From positions 1 through 33,421 of the forward strand of contig JAUHYZ010000024.1 of assembly GCA_030426245.1 (NCBI GenBank): a stretch of DNA of 33,421 nt, read 5' to 3'. The stretch is from Alphaproteobacteria bacterium. GTDB taxonomy: Bacteria > Pseudomonadota > Alphaproteobacteria > Sphingomonadales > Sphingomonadaceae. Below, one piece after another: positions 25,171 to 32,708 of this stretch (positions are counted from its first letter, which is position 1; every line of letters begins with the position of its first letter). A program made the position numbers and the translations under genes. A model generated the notes under the pieces. The model was not told where the DNA came from and did no database searches. It worked only from the letters and a program-made list of their open reading frames with translations.

Positions 25171-26382
25171 ATGGATGGATTTCTTTCCCTGTGGTCCCAG
25201 GCCGCGCATACGACGCTCGGGCTCTTCTGGATGGCTTTCTGGGCATTCGGCTTCGGCTATCTCATTTCCTCCATGATCCAGGTGTTCGTGACGCGCGAAC
25301 GCATGAAGCAGTCGATGGGCGAAGCGGGCCCGAAAAGCGTCGCGCTGGGCACCGGTTTTGGCTTCATCTCCTCTTCCTGCTCTTTCGCGGCGTTGGCGAC
25401 AACGCGTTCGCTCTTCACCAAGGGCGCGGGCTTCATCCCCTCGCTCGCCTTCCTGCTCGCCTCCACCAATCTGGTGATCGAGCTGGGCATCGTGATTTCC
25501 ATCTTCCTGACCTGGCAATTCGTGGTCGGAGAATATGTCGGCGGAATCCTGCTGATCCTGCTGATGTGGCTGATCGTGCGGCTGACCCGGCCGAAGCGAC
25601 TGATCGAGCAGGCCCGCGAACATGCGCGGGAGGCCGCGGGCGAGGATGAGGACGGCGAAGTACCGGACTGGCGCAAGCTTATCACGAGCCGCGAAGGCTG
25701 GCAGCAGGTCGCCAACCGCTATGTGATGGAATGGCGGATGGTATGGAAAGACGTGACGGTGGGCTTCACCGTCGCCGGGATCATTGCCGCCTTCGTTCCA
25801 AAGAGCTTCTTCGAAGCGCTGTTTGCCGGTTCCGGCCAGGGGAGCGATCCGTCCTTCTGGGAATTGCTGCTGCAGGCGCTGGTGGGCCCCGTGGCGGCCT
25901 TCTTCACCTTTATCGGATCCATGGGGAATATCCCGCTGGCGGCCGTGCTGTTCTCGAACGGGGTGAGCTTTGCCGGGATCATGGCCTTCATCTTTTCCGA
26001 CCTGGTGGTGTTCCCGGTGCTGCGCATCCAGGCCAAATATTACGGCTGGAAAATGGCGCTTTATATTCTTGCCGTGTTCCTGGCGATCCTCGTCGCGGCC
26101 TCGCTCATCCTGCATTACGGTTTTGCGATGGCCGGGCTGCTGCCCTCTTCGGCCAATGCCTCCAGCGTGACCGATCAGGAATTCTTCGCGGTCGATTACA
26201 CGCTGTTCTTCAATCTCGCCTTTGCCGGCCTTAGCGCGGCCTTCCTGGTGTGGAAGGCGCGTACTGCAGGCTTCATGGGCAGCGACACGGATAGCTGGGG
26301 GGAGAATATTCTGCGCATCCTGGCAATCGCTGCCTTCGCCTGGCTGGCGGGCGGGCTCGGCCTTGCGCTCTTCGCCGGATAG
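25171..26382 (+). CDS. Predicted permease (DUF318/ArsP-like, PF03773 type)
   Basis: A 403-residue inner-membrane protein with about eight to ten hydrophobic segments split by a charged cytoplasmic loop (about residues 140-185, rich in Glu, Arg and Asp). The motif GFISSSCSFAALATTRSLF (positions ~66-84) and the second-half GSMGNIPLAAVLFSNGVSF are typical of this permease family, some members of which export organoarsenicals. No ars genes are nearby and the substrate is unknown. The start MDGFLSLWSQAA is chosen by family fit. The longer open frame upstream is the degenerate repeat. It is convergent with the symporter, four bases apart. Confidence 0.83.
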   Translation: MDGFLSLWSQAAHTTLGLFWMAFWAFGFGYLISSMIQVFVTRERMKQSMGEAGPKSVALGTGFGFISSSCSFAALATTRSLFTKGAGFIPSLAFLLASTNLVIELGIVISIFLTWQFVVGEYVGGILLILLMWLIVRLTRPKRLIEQAREHAREAAGEDEDGEVPDWRKLITSREGWQQVANRYVMEWRMVWKDVTVGFTVAGIIAAFVPKSFFEALFAGSGQGSDPSFWELLLQALVGPVAAFFTFIGSMGNIPLAAVLFSNGVSFAGIMAFIFSDLVVFPVLRIQAKYYGWKMALYILAVFLAILVAASLILHYGFAMAGLLPSSANASSVTDQEFFAVDYTLFFNLAFAGLSAAFLVWKARTAGFMGSDTDSWGENILRILAIAAFAWLAGGLGLALFAG

Positions 26383-26430
26383 AAGCCTAGGAAGTCAGAA
26401 CGTCGGAATCGGATTTGGCGCGTTCGGCCT
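26341..26430 (+). repeat. Imperfect direct repeat, right copy (3' ends of permease and symporter)
   Basis: This is the intact version of the repeat, containing the last 14 codons of the permease and the last codons of the convergent symporter. Its partner at 25041-25130 carries the same layout in degenerate form. Confidence 0.75.
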
Positions 26431-27796
26431 CGAAAACCCATTCGCGCGCGACCTCTTCCTCGCGCGAAATCTTGCCTCCGGCGAAACGGTCCATCACCAC
26501 GCAGGCCACCAGATCGCCCGTGACGTTCATCACGCAACGTATGCGTTCCAGCACCTGGTCGAGCCCGATGATCAGCATCAGCCCGCCCAGCGGGATCCCC
26601 GCGGCGGCCAGCACGCCCGATAGCACCATGATCCCCACGCCCGGCGCGGCAGGGGCGCCGATTGAAGCGCCCAGCGACGTCAGCATCACGGCGATCAGCG
26701 CAGGCGGCTGCAGGTCGATCCCGAAGAGCTGCGCCATGAAGATCGTGGCGATCCCGTGATAGCAGGCCGTGCCGCCCATATTCATCGTCGCGCCCAGCGG
26801 GATCACGATCTGCGCGGTCGACGGGCGGACCTTCAGATTGTCCTCCGCCACGCGCACCGAAACCGGCATGGTCGCCGCCGAGGAATCGGTCGAAAAGGCC
26901 AGCAACTGGGCGTCGCGTATATGCCCCAGGAAGCGCAGCGGATTGCGCCGCCCGATCAGCGATACGATCGCGAGATAAAGACCCAGCAATAGCATCAAGG
27001 CGGCGACAACGCTGGCGGCATAGACACCCACGCCCACCAGCACGCCCGGCCCGGTCTGCATCATCGCCCGCGCCAGCAGGCCGAAAACCGCGATGGGGGC
27101 GAAACGCATGACGAAGGAAACGACGCTCATCGAAACCTGCTGGATCGATCCCATCAGGTCCAGCAGCGGCTTGGCGCTTTCCGGCGCCATGGAGATCAGC
27201 GCCACGCCCAACACGACGCCCAGCACTACGATCTGCAGCAATTCGCCTTCCACGATCGCGCTCAGCGGGTTTTGCGGCAGCACCGAAACGATCGCCTGGG
27301 GCAGCGATGCCATTCCGATCCCGTCTGTCTCCATCGGTTCGATATCCGGCGGCGCGCCGCCCGAAAGCGCCTGCCCCACGCCGGGATCGACATAGAGGCC
27401 CGGCTGCACCAGATATCCCACCATCAGGCCCAGCGCGATCGCCAGCAGCGTCGTCCCCACGAAATAGATGGCAAGGCCGATACCGGTATTGCGCAGCTGA
27501 TTGGCATCACCGCTGGCCGCAATGCCGCGCACGACGGAGGCGATCACCAGCGGCACGATCACCATCTTGATCGTCACCAGGAAGAGCTCGCCCGGCAGAG
27601 ATATCCAGTTGCCGATCACTTCGGAATTGGCGGGCGAAACCCATCCGGAAGAAGGGGCCAGCGCAATGCCGGCCGCGACGCCCAGCACCATTCCGATCAG
27701 AATCTGCACCCACAGGCGCGTTTCGATGAGTTTGCGCAGATCCTTGGTCAGCAGCTTGATGCTGCGCGGATGGAGGCTTTCCAGCGAACGCGACAT
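26387..27796 (-). CDS. Dicarboxylate/amino acid:cation symporter (SDF family)
   Basis: A 469-residue transporter of the GltP/DctA family, taking up glutamate, aspartate or C4-dicarboxylates with protons or sodium. The serine-rich re-entrant hairpin appears as FSTDSSAATMP, followed by IPLGATMNMGGTA in helix 7 and TSLGASIGAPAAPGVG in the second hairpin. Eight membrane helices fit the length. An insertion-like stretch (VDPGVGQALSGGAPPDIEPMETDG) lies in an outer loop after helix 3. I use the ATG at 27796 because the open frame upstream begins only with TTG at 27835. No strong ribosome-binding site is seen at either. Confidence 0.93.
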   Translation of the reverse strand: MSRSLESLHPRSIKLLTKDLRKLIETRLWVQILIGMVLGVAAGIALAPSSGWVSPANSEVIGNWISLPGELFLVTIKMVIVPLVIASVVRGIAASGDANQLRNTGIGLAIYFVGTTLLAIALGLMVGYLVQPGLYVDPGVGQALSGGAPPDIEPMETDGIGMASLPQAIVSVLPQNPLSAIVEGELLQIVVLGVVLGVALISMAPESAKPLLDLMGSIQQVSMSVVSFVMRFAPIAVFGLLARAMMQTGPGVLVGVGVYAASVVAALMLLLGLYLAIVSLIGRRNPLRFLGHIRDAQLLAFSTDSSAATMPVSVRVAEDNLKVRPSTAQIVIPLGATMNMGGTACYHGIATIFMAQLFGIDLQPPALIAVMLTSLGASIGAPAAPGVGIMVLSGVLAAAGIPLGGLMLIIGLDQVLERIRCVMNVTGDLVACVVMDRFAGGKISREEEVAREWVFEAERAKSDSDVLTS

Positions 27797-28148
27797 GGCC
27801 CGGCGGTTAGTGACAATTTTCGCCCAATTCCGCAACGGGCGGGAAGCACCTTATGGGCCCTGCCGCCTGCGCCCCGGCACCATCCTCAACGGTTCGTCGC
27901 AGCCTGATCGCAACGGTTCGTCGCAAACTGCACTCGGATTGGCTCTGTATGGTTAATTTTAGGTGGAACCGTTCGCGTGCCGGTGTGTTTGGCATCCACG
28001 CGGGCATTCGCGTACCGCGAGTCTAGTAGGTATTTTTTCCAAGCGAGATATTGGGGGTTCTGACAGCCGGACATACCATAATATGGGAGTTCTCGGGATT
28101 AGTCGCGAACGCGCACAGCTCGCCGATGAAGCTTGAAGGAGCATTATA
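27797..28148. promoter_or_regulatory. Divergent control region with 15-base direct repeats
   Basis: A gene-free 352-base stretch between the symporter and the OmpA-domain gene. CAACGGTTCGTCGCA occurs identically at 27887-27901 and 27911-27925 (24-base period), and its core appears inverted as GAACCGT at 27966-27972, suggesting a regulator binding array. A weak promoter candidate for the OmpA-domain gene is TTGGGG (28051-28056) with TACCAT (28074-28079), 17 bases apart. GGAG eight bases before 28149 is a good ribosome-binding site. The right half is AT-rich. Confidence 0.5.
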
Positions 28149-29075
28149 ATGAGTGTCGTTTCCAAGAGGATGAAAGCCCTCTGCCTGTTTACAATCGTTT
28201 CCCTGCCGATGTCGGCGGGCCTGTCGGCTCAGGAACTGCAGCCGGCCGCAGCAACCGGAGCCGAAGACGGCGAAGTCATGACCACCGTGCTCGGCAATCC
28301 GCCGGCCGACCTTTCCGGCATGACCGAAGGCCCCGAAATCGAAGGCTTCATTGCCGCACGCGACGATTACCGTCTGAACGTCATGAGCGATGCAGGCGCC
28401 AGCAATGTCGTGCTCGTCAGCGAAGGCACCGAAATCAAGGGCACTGGCGGCTTCCTGGGCCTCGGCCGCAAGACACTGGCAGACGACGCGCTGCTGAACG
28501 GCCTGCCGGTTACCATCAAGACGGTGCAGTGGCGCAGCGGCCTGGTGGCCAGCGAGATCAAGTTCAAGACGGACGATCTCGAAACCGCGCAGATGATCCG
28601 CAGCGGCACGTCGCAGCGCTTCTCCCAGAATGAAGAAGCGATCAGCAAGAACGCGGCAGCGGCAGAAGCCCTGCGCGGCCGGATGGCCGATATCGACAAG
28701 TACAATGTCATGGGCACCACCAATGTCTATTTCGACAGCGGCAAGTGGAACCTTTCGCCGGCAGCCGAGACCGAGCTGTGCGCGATCGCCCAGGAAGCCG
28801 ACGCGATGGAAAATGCCCTGATGCTGGTGGTCGGCTACACCGACTCCGATGGCAGCCAGGACTACAACCAGGTGCTGAGCGAACGCCGCGCCGGGCGCGT
28901 GGTCAACTATCTGCAGCAGGCCTGCGGCTGGAAGCCCTATCGCATGCTGACCCCCACCGGCATGTCTGAATCGCAGCCTGTGGCAACCAACGATACGAAC
29001 CAGGGCAAGGCCGAAAACCGCCGCGTCTCGGTGAACATCCTGGTCAGCAAGGCTCTCGAAGAATCGGATTCCTAA
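28149..29075 (+). CDS. Secreted OmpA-domain protein with beta-rich N-terminal domain
   Basis: A 308-residue exported protein. Residues 1-27 look like a signal peptide (cleavage near GLSA/QEL). Residues about 60-130 form a Gly/Val-rich, probably beta domain (EGFIAARDDYRLNV, VVLVSEGTEIKG, FLGLGRKTL) that I cannot name. An alpha-helical linker follows, then an OmpA-like peptidoglycan-binding domain (about 190-305) with VYFDSGKWNLSP, VVGYTDSDGSQDYN, LSERRAGRVVNYL and ENRRVSVNI. The Asp and Arg expected to bind diaminopimelate are present. It probably tethers something to the wall in the periplasm. It is a single-gene unit with its own terminator. Confidence 0.88.
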   Translation: MSVVSKRMKALCLFTIVSLPMSAGLSAQELQPAAATGAEDGEVMTTVLGNPPADLSGMTEGPEIEGFIAARDDYRLNVMSDAGASNVVLVSEGTEIKGTGGFLGLGRKTLADDALLNGLPVTIKTVQWRSGLVASEIKFKTDDLETAQMIRSGTSQRFSQNEEAISKNAAAAEALRGRMADIDKYNVMGTTNVYFDSGKWNLSPAAETELCAIAQEADAMENALMLVVGYTDSDGSQDYNQVLSERRAGRVVNYLQQACGWKPYRMLTPTGMSESQPVATNDTNQGKAENRRVSVNILVSKALEESDS

Positions 29076-29109
29076 GACCTTAGGAACCTGAGACTTTCAG
29101 TCTTCGAAG

Positions 29110-29144
29110 GGGGTGGGCTCGCCTGATCGGGCCCACCCCTTTTT
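29110..29144 (+). terminator. Rho-independent terminator after the OmpA-domain gene
   Basis: GGGGTGGGC (29110-29118) pairs perfectly with GCCCACCCC (29131-29139), with a 12-base loop, followed at once by TTTTT (29140-29144). This is the clearest terminator in the window. It also faces the convergent membrane-protein gene. Confidence 0.92.
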
Positions 29145-29202
29145 CGTGCCCGGGATCAATGCAGCCGCCCGCCTGTCAGGCGGAGGGGCGGCACCGCGAT
29201 CA

Positions 29203-29922
29203 TCACCCCTGCAAGCCGGCGGTGAAGGCGGTCACCGGCGCCAAGGATGCGGCCACGAAGGTCAGCGAAATCCAGGCCACCAGAGCGCCCGCGCCCCAGA
29301 AATAGGCGGGATGCACGGCGCCGCGCTCTTTCCGGTCGAACAGCATGCCAGCGGCGAAAAAGCCCAGCAGGATGAGCATGACCAGCCACATTCCCCGCTG
29401 ATCGAACAATATCGGCAGCACCAGGCGAGCCACCGCTACTGCGATCAGATTGATCATCGCGCCCAGCATCAGCCTCTTGTGCCAGTCCGAATGCGCGCGC
29501 AGGCGCAGCGCGGCCACGAACAGGCCTGCGAAGGCCACCAGATTGAGCCAGTCCATCATCAGGAAGAAGCTCGGCTGGAAGAAGGGCGGTACGCGGCCCG
29601 TCTGCACGACCATCGCCGCGCCCCAGAAGCCGTATAGCGTGATCCACAGGGCCCAGACCGCGGCAATGGGCCCGAGCTTTCGATGCACGGCCACATGGCC
29701 GCGATAGATCAGCGCGTTCTGCGTCAGATAAAGTCCGACCCAGACCGTCATGGAAACGGCGTGAACATGTATCCACAAGGGCGCGTTGAAACTGGACGCC
29801 CCGATCGCGAAGAAAAACCCGAACCCCGCCACCACCGCGGCAAGGATGGCCAAAGCCATGTAGAAAAAGAATGCGCGCTCTTTCTGGAGCGGCGTCATGT
29901 CATGCGCAGCAAGACTCGCCAT
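29203..29922 (-). CDS. Uncharacterised histidine-bearing multi-pass membrane protein
   Basis: A 239-residue protein with about seven hydrophobic helices. Histidines cluster at membrane edges: WIHVHAVSMTVWVGLY, VHRKLG and SDWHKRLMLGA. Such HxHA...HRxLG and HxxWHxRLM patterns recur in bacterial membrane proteins of unknown role and could bind heme or metal (inference). I do not recognise a named family. The start MASLAAHDM is chosen because GGGGGAG precedes it by about eight bases. This site may be partly hidden, since CTCCC 15 bases upstream can pair with it. It lies 83 bases after the quinone-oxidoreductase-like gene on the same strand. Confidence 0.78.
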   Translation of the reverse strand: MASLAAHDMTPLQKERAFFFYMALAILAAVVAGFGFFFAIGASSFNAPLWIHVHAVSMTVWVGLYLTQNALIYRGHVAVHRKLGPIAAVWALWITLYGFWGAAMVVQTGRVPPFFQPSFFLMMDWLNLVAFAGLFVAALRLRAHSDWHKRLMLGAMINLIAVAVARLVLPILFDQRGMWLVMLILLGFFAAGMLFDRKERGAVHPAYFWGAGALVAWISLTFVAASLAPVTAFTAGLQG

Positions 29923-30005
29923 TTTATATCTCCCCCAACAACCCGGGAGGGAGTTTCTCCGCAAAGCGACTGAAGTCAATCTGGTTTGCGCGCAGGCAGG
30001 CGGCC

Positions 30006-30968
30006 TTACGGAAGCAGCACGATCCGGCCGAAGGGATGGCCTTCTTCGGCATGGCGGTGGGCCGCCGCAGCCTCTGCCAGGGGAAAGACCCGGTCGATCG
30101 GCATCGAAAGGCGGCCTGCAGCCAGATCCGCGAATAACTCCGCGATCAGCCGGTGGATGCGCGCAGTATGCAGTTCCCGGCCGAAGAACGCGCTGAGTAC
30201 GGCCAGGCTCTTGGGCGCGATATCGCCAAAGGCGAACTCGCTGCCTGTCCCGCTCGCGCCGCCCACCGCGACGAGGCGCCCGCGATAGCGCAAGGCCTGC
30301 AGCAGGGGCTTCAAAGAGCCGCCACCTGCCAGATCGACCACCAGATCGACGCCGGCGCCCTCCGTCAGCTCCAGCGCGCGCAAGGCGATATCTTCCTGCC
30401 GGTAGTCTATGCCATGGGCTGCCCCGAAGCCGCGCAACCGCTCGATCCGTTCGTCCGAGGAAGCGGTCGCAATCACGCGCGCGCCCGCCCTGTGTGCCAA
30501 TTGTACGGCGGCGAGGCCGACGCCGCCCGCCGCGCCCTGGATCAACACCGTTTCCCCGGCTTCGAGCTTGCCGAACTCGAACAAAGCGTCATGCGCTGTG
30601 CCGAAGGAAATCAGCCCGGCGGCGGCCAGCTGAATGTCGAGCGCATCGGGCACGGGAAAGGCGAAAGCGGCAGGGACGGCAAACAGCTCTGCATGCGATC
30701 CTTGCCAATTGAAGCAGGCCACGCATTGCCCCACTGCAAGATCGGTAACGCCGGGACCAAGCGCTTCGACCACGCCCGCGGCGGCATAACCCCCGACATA
30801 AGGCGAATGCGGTGGGGGATTCTTCCGCCGGGCAAGAACGTCCCCGCCCTCCAGGCTGACGGCCTGAACCCGGACCAGCACGTCCCCTTCCCCGGCTTCG
30901 GGATCGGGAAGCTCGCCATAGGTCAAGACATCGGGATTGCCGTTGATGCTGTAGAAAGCGGCTTTCAT
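30006..30968 (-). CDS. Zinc-type alcohol dehydrogenase-like NADPH:quinone oxidoreductase
   Basis: A 320-residue medium-chain dehydrogenase/reductase of the quinone oxidoreductase (QOR) branch. The N-terminal GroES-like domain is followed by the nucleotide-binding fold with QGAAGGVGLAAVQLA. The catalytic zinc cysteine and histidine of alcohol dehydrogenases are absent, so it is probably zinc-free and reduces quinones or enones with NADPH. MKAAFYSINGNP at 30968 is the natural start, two bases after the ETF-QO stop, indicating coupled translation. The electron-transfer neighbour fits a role in redox metabolism. Confidence 0.9.
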   Translation of the reverse strand: MKAAFYSINGNPDVLTYGELPDPEAGEGDVLVRVQAVSLEGGDVLARRKNPPPHSPYVGGYAAAGVVEALGPGVTDLAVGQCVACFNWQGSHAELFAVPAAFAFPVPDALDIQLAAAGLISFGTAHDALFEFGKLEAGETVLIQGAAGGVGLAAVQLAHRAGARVIATASSDERIERLRGFGAAHGIDYRQEDIALRALELTEGAGVDLVVDLAGGGSLKPLLQALRYRGRLVAVGGASGTGSEFAFGDIAPKSLAVLSAFFGRELHTARIHRLIAELFADLAAGRLSMPIDRVFPLAEAAAAHRHAEEGHPFGRIVLLP

Positions 30969-30970
30969 CG

Positions 30971-32617
30971 TCACATATTCGGGTAATTCGGCCCGCCGCC
31001 GCCTTCGGGCGTCACCCATTCGATATTCTGCGTCGGGTCCTTGATATCGCAGGTCTTGCAGTGGACGCAGTTCTGCGCGTTGATCACCAGCTTGGGATCG
31101 CCTTCTTCCAGCCCCACGAACTCATAGACGCCCGCCGGGCAATAGCGTGCTTCCGGCCCGGCATAGAGCGGCAGGTTGATCTCGGTCGGCACGGCCGGAT
31201 CTTTCAGCAGCAGATGGCCGGGCTGATCCTCTTCGTGATTGGTACCGGAGAGATAGACGGAGGACAGCCGGTCGAAGCTGAGCACGCCGTCGGGCTTGGG
31301 ATAGTCGATCGGCTTGAAGTGATCGGCCCGCTCGGTCTCCGAAGCGTCGGTATGATGCGCCATAGTGATCGGCAGGCCGATCTTCCAGGTGCGCATCCAC
31401 ATATCGATCCCGGCCAGCAGCGTGCCCAGCGTGCCGCCGAAACGGGCGACGGCGGGCTGCGCGTTCTTCACCAGCTCCAGCTCTTCGGCGATCCAGCTTG
31501 AACGCAGCACGGCGCCGTAGCCGGTAACGTCGTCATTCTTGCGGCCCGCCTGCAGCGCTTCCGCCACGGCATCGGCGGCGAGCATCCCGCTCTTCATCGC
31601 GGTATGGCTGCCCTTGATCCGCGGAACATTGACGAAGCCGGCCGCGCAGCCGATCAGCGCGCCGCCGGGGAAGCTCAGTTCCGGCACGGATTGCCATCCG
31701 CCTTCATTGATCGCCCTTGCGCCGTAGGAAACGCGCTTGCCGCCTTCCAGCACCGCCGCGATTTCCGGATGGTGCTTCCAGCGCTGGAACTCCTGATAGG
31801 GGCTGACATAGGGATTGGCGTAATCGAGCGCGGTCACGAAGCCCAACGCCACCTGCCCGTTCGCCTGGTGGTAGAGGAAACCCCCGCCCCAGCTGCCGCT
31901 TTCCGACAGGGGCCAGCCCTGCGTGTGGATCACCCGGCCGGGCACATGCTTTTCGGGCGAGATGTCCCACAATTCCTTGACGCCCAGCCCGTAAATCTGC
32001 GGCTGGCAATCTTCCTCCAGGCGGTATTTCGCCTTCAGCCGCTTGGTCAGATGGCCGCGTGCGCCCTCTGCAAACAGCGTATATTTGGCATGCAGTTCCA
32101 TCCCCGGCTGATAGTCCGGCTTGTGGCTGCCATCCTTGGCGATGCCCATATCCTGCGTGGCGACGCCCATTACGGCGTCTTTTTCATCGAACAGCACTTC
32201 GGCGGCCGGAAAGCCGGGGAATATCTCCACCCCCAGCGCTTCGGCCTTTTCGGCCAGCCAGCGGCACAGATTGCCGAGCGAGCCGGTATAACACCCCTCA
32301 TTGCTCATCAGCGGGGGCATCATCGCCTGCGGCAGCGCGGTCTTCCCATTGCGCGATAGCGTCCAGTGCCAATTGTCCGTCACCGGCACTTCGGCCATCG
32401 GGCAGCCATCATCGCGCCAGTCCGGCAGCAGCTCGTCCAGCGCACGGGGATCGAACACCGCGCCCGAAAGGATATGCGCGCCGACTTCGGAACCCTTTTC
32501 CAGGATGCAGACGGTGGTTTCCGCGCTGGCCTGTTTCAGGCGGATCGCAGCGGCAAGCCCCGCCACGCCGGCCCCTACGATGACCACATCGTAAGGCATG
32601 GATTCCCGTTCACTCAT
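30971..32617 (-). CDS. Electron transfer flavoprotein-ubiquinone oxidoreductase
   Basis: A 548-residue inner-membrane flavoprotein that passes electrons from ETF (from fatty and amino acid oxidation) to ubiquinone. The FAD site is VVIVGAGVAGLAAAIRL near the N-terminus with LEKGSEVGAHILSGAV. The ubiquinone-side segment has GFVNVPRIKGSHTAMKSG. The C-terminal 4Fe-4S cysteines appear in ARYCPAG and CVHCKTCDIKDPTQNIEW. I take the ATG at 32617. A GTG at 32626 and an ATG at 32599 are alternatives, with AGG close to 32617. It is divergent from the UDG-like gene across about 90 bases. Confidence 0.96.
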   Translation of the reverse strand: MSERESMPYDVVIVGAGVAGLAAAIRLKQASAETTVCILEKGSEVGAHILSGAVFDPRALDELLPDWRDDGCPMAEVPVTDNWHWTLSRNGKTALPQAMMPPLMSNEGCYTGSLGNLCRWLAEKAEALGVEIFPGFPAAEVLFDEKDAVMGVATQDMGIAKDGSHKPDYQPGMELHAKYTLFAEGARGHLTKRLKAKYRLEEDCQPQIYGLGVKELWDISPEKHVPGRVIHTQGWPLSESGSWGGGFLYHQANGQVALGFVTALDYANPYVSPYQEFQRWKHHPEIAAVLEGGKRVSYGARAINEGGWQSVPELSFPGGALIGCAAGFVNVPRIKGSHTAMKSGMLAADAVAEALQAGRKNDDVTGYGAVLRSSWIAEELELVKNAQPAVARFGGTLGTLLAGIDMWMRTWKIGLPITMAHHTDASETERADHFKPIDYPKPDGVLSFDRLSSVYLSGTNHEEDQPGHLLLKDPAVPTEINLPLYAGPEARYCPAGVYEFVGLEEGDPKLVINAQNCVHCKTCDIKDPTQNIEWVTPEGGGGPNYPNM

Positions 32618-32708
32618 TACCTGCACGCCCCGATTTCAGATGCTTGTGTTCTATACATGGATGAGACTTGATTGCTTGGCGCAGTCAGGTCAAGACTTCC
32701 TTGGATAC

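Noticed and set aside
25087-26115. A 342-residue minus-strand open frame opposite the permease
   Set aside because: Most of it is an antisense shadow of the permease. Only its last ~15 codons are meaningful, as the symporter-like scar reported separately.
25041-26430. Insertion sequence or transposon as the cause of the 1300-base spaced repeats
   Set aside because: The repeats are long, diverged and coding in nature, the enclosed gene is a permease, and there are no inverted ends or transposase.
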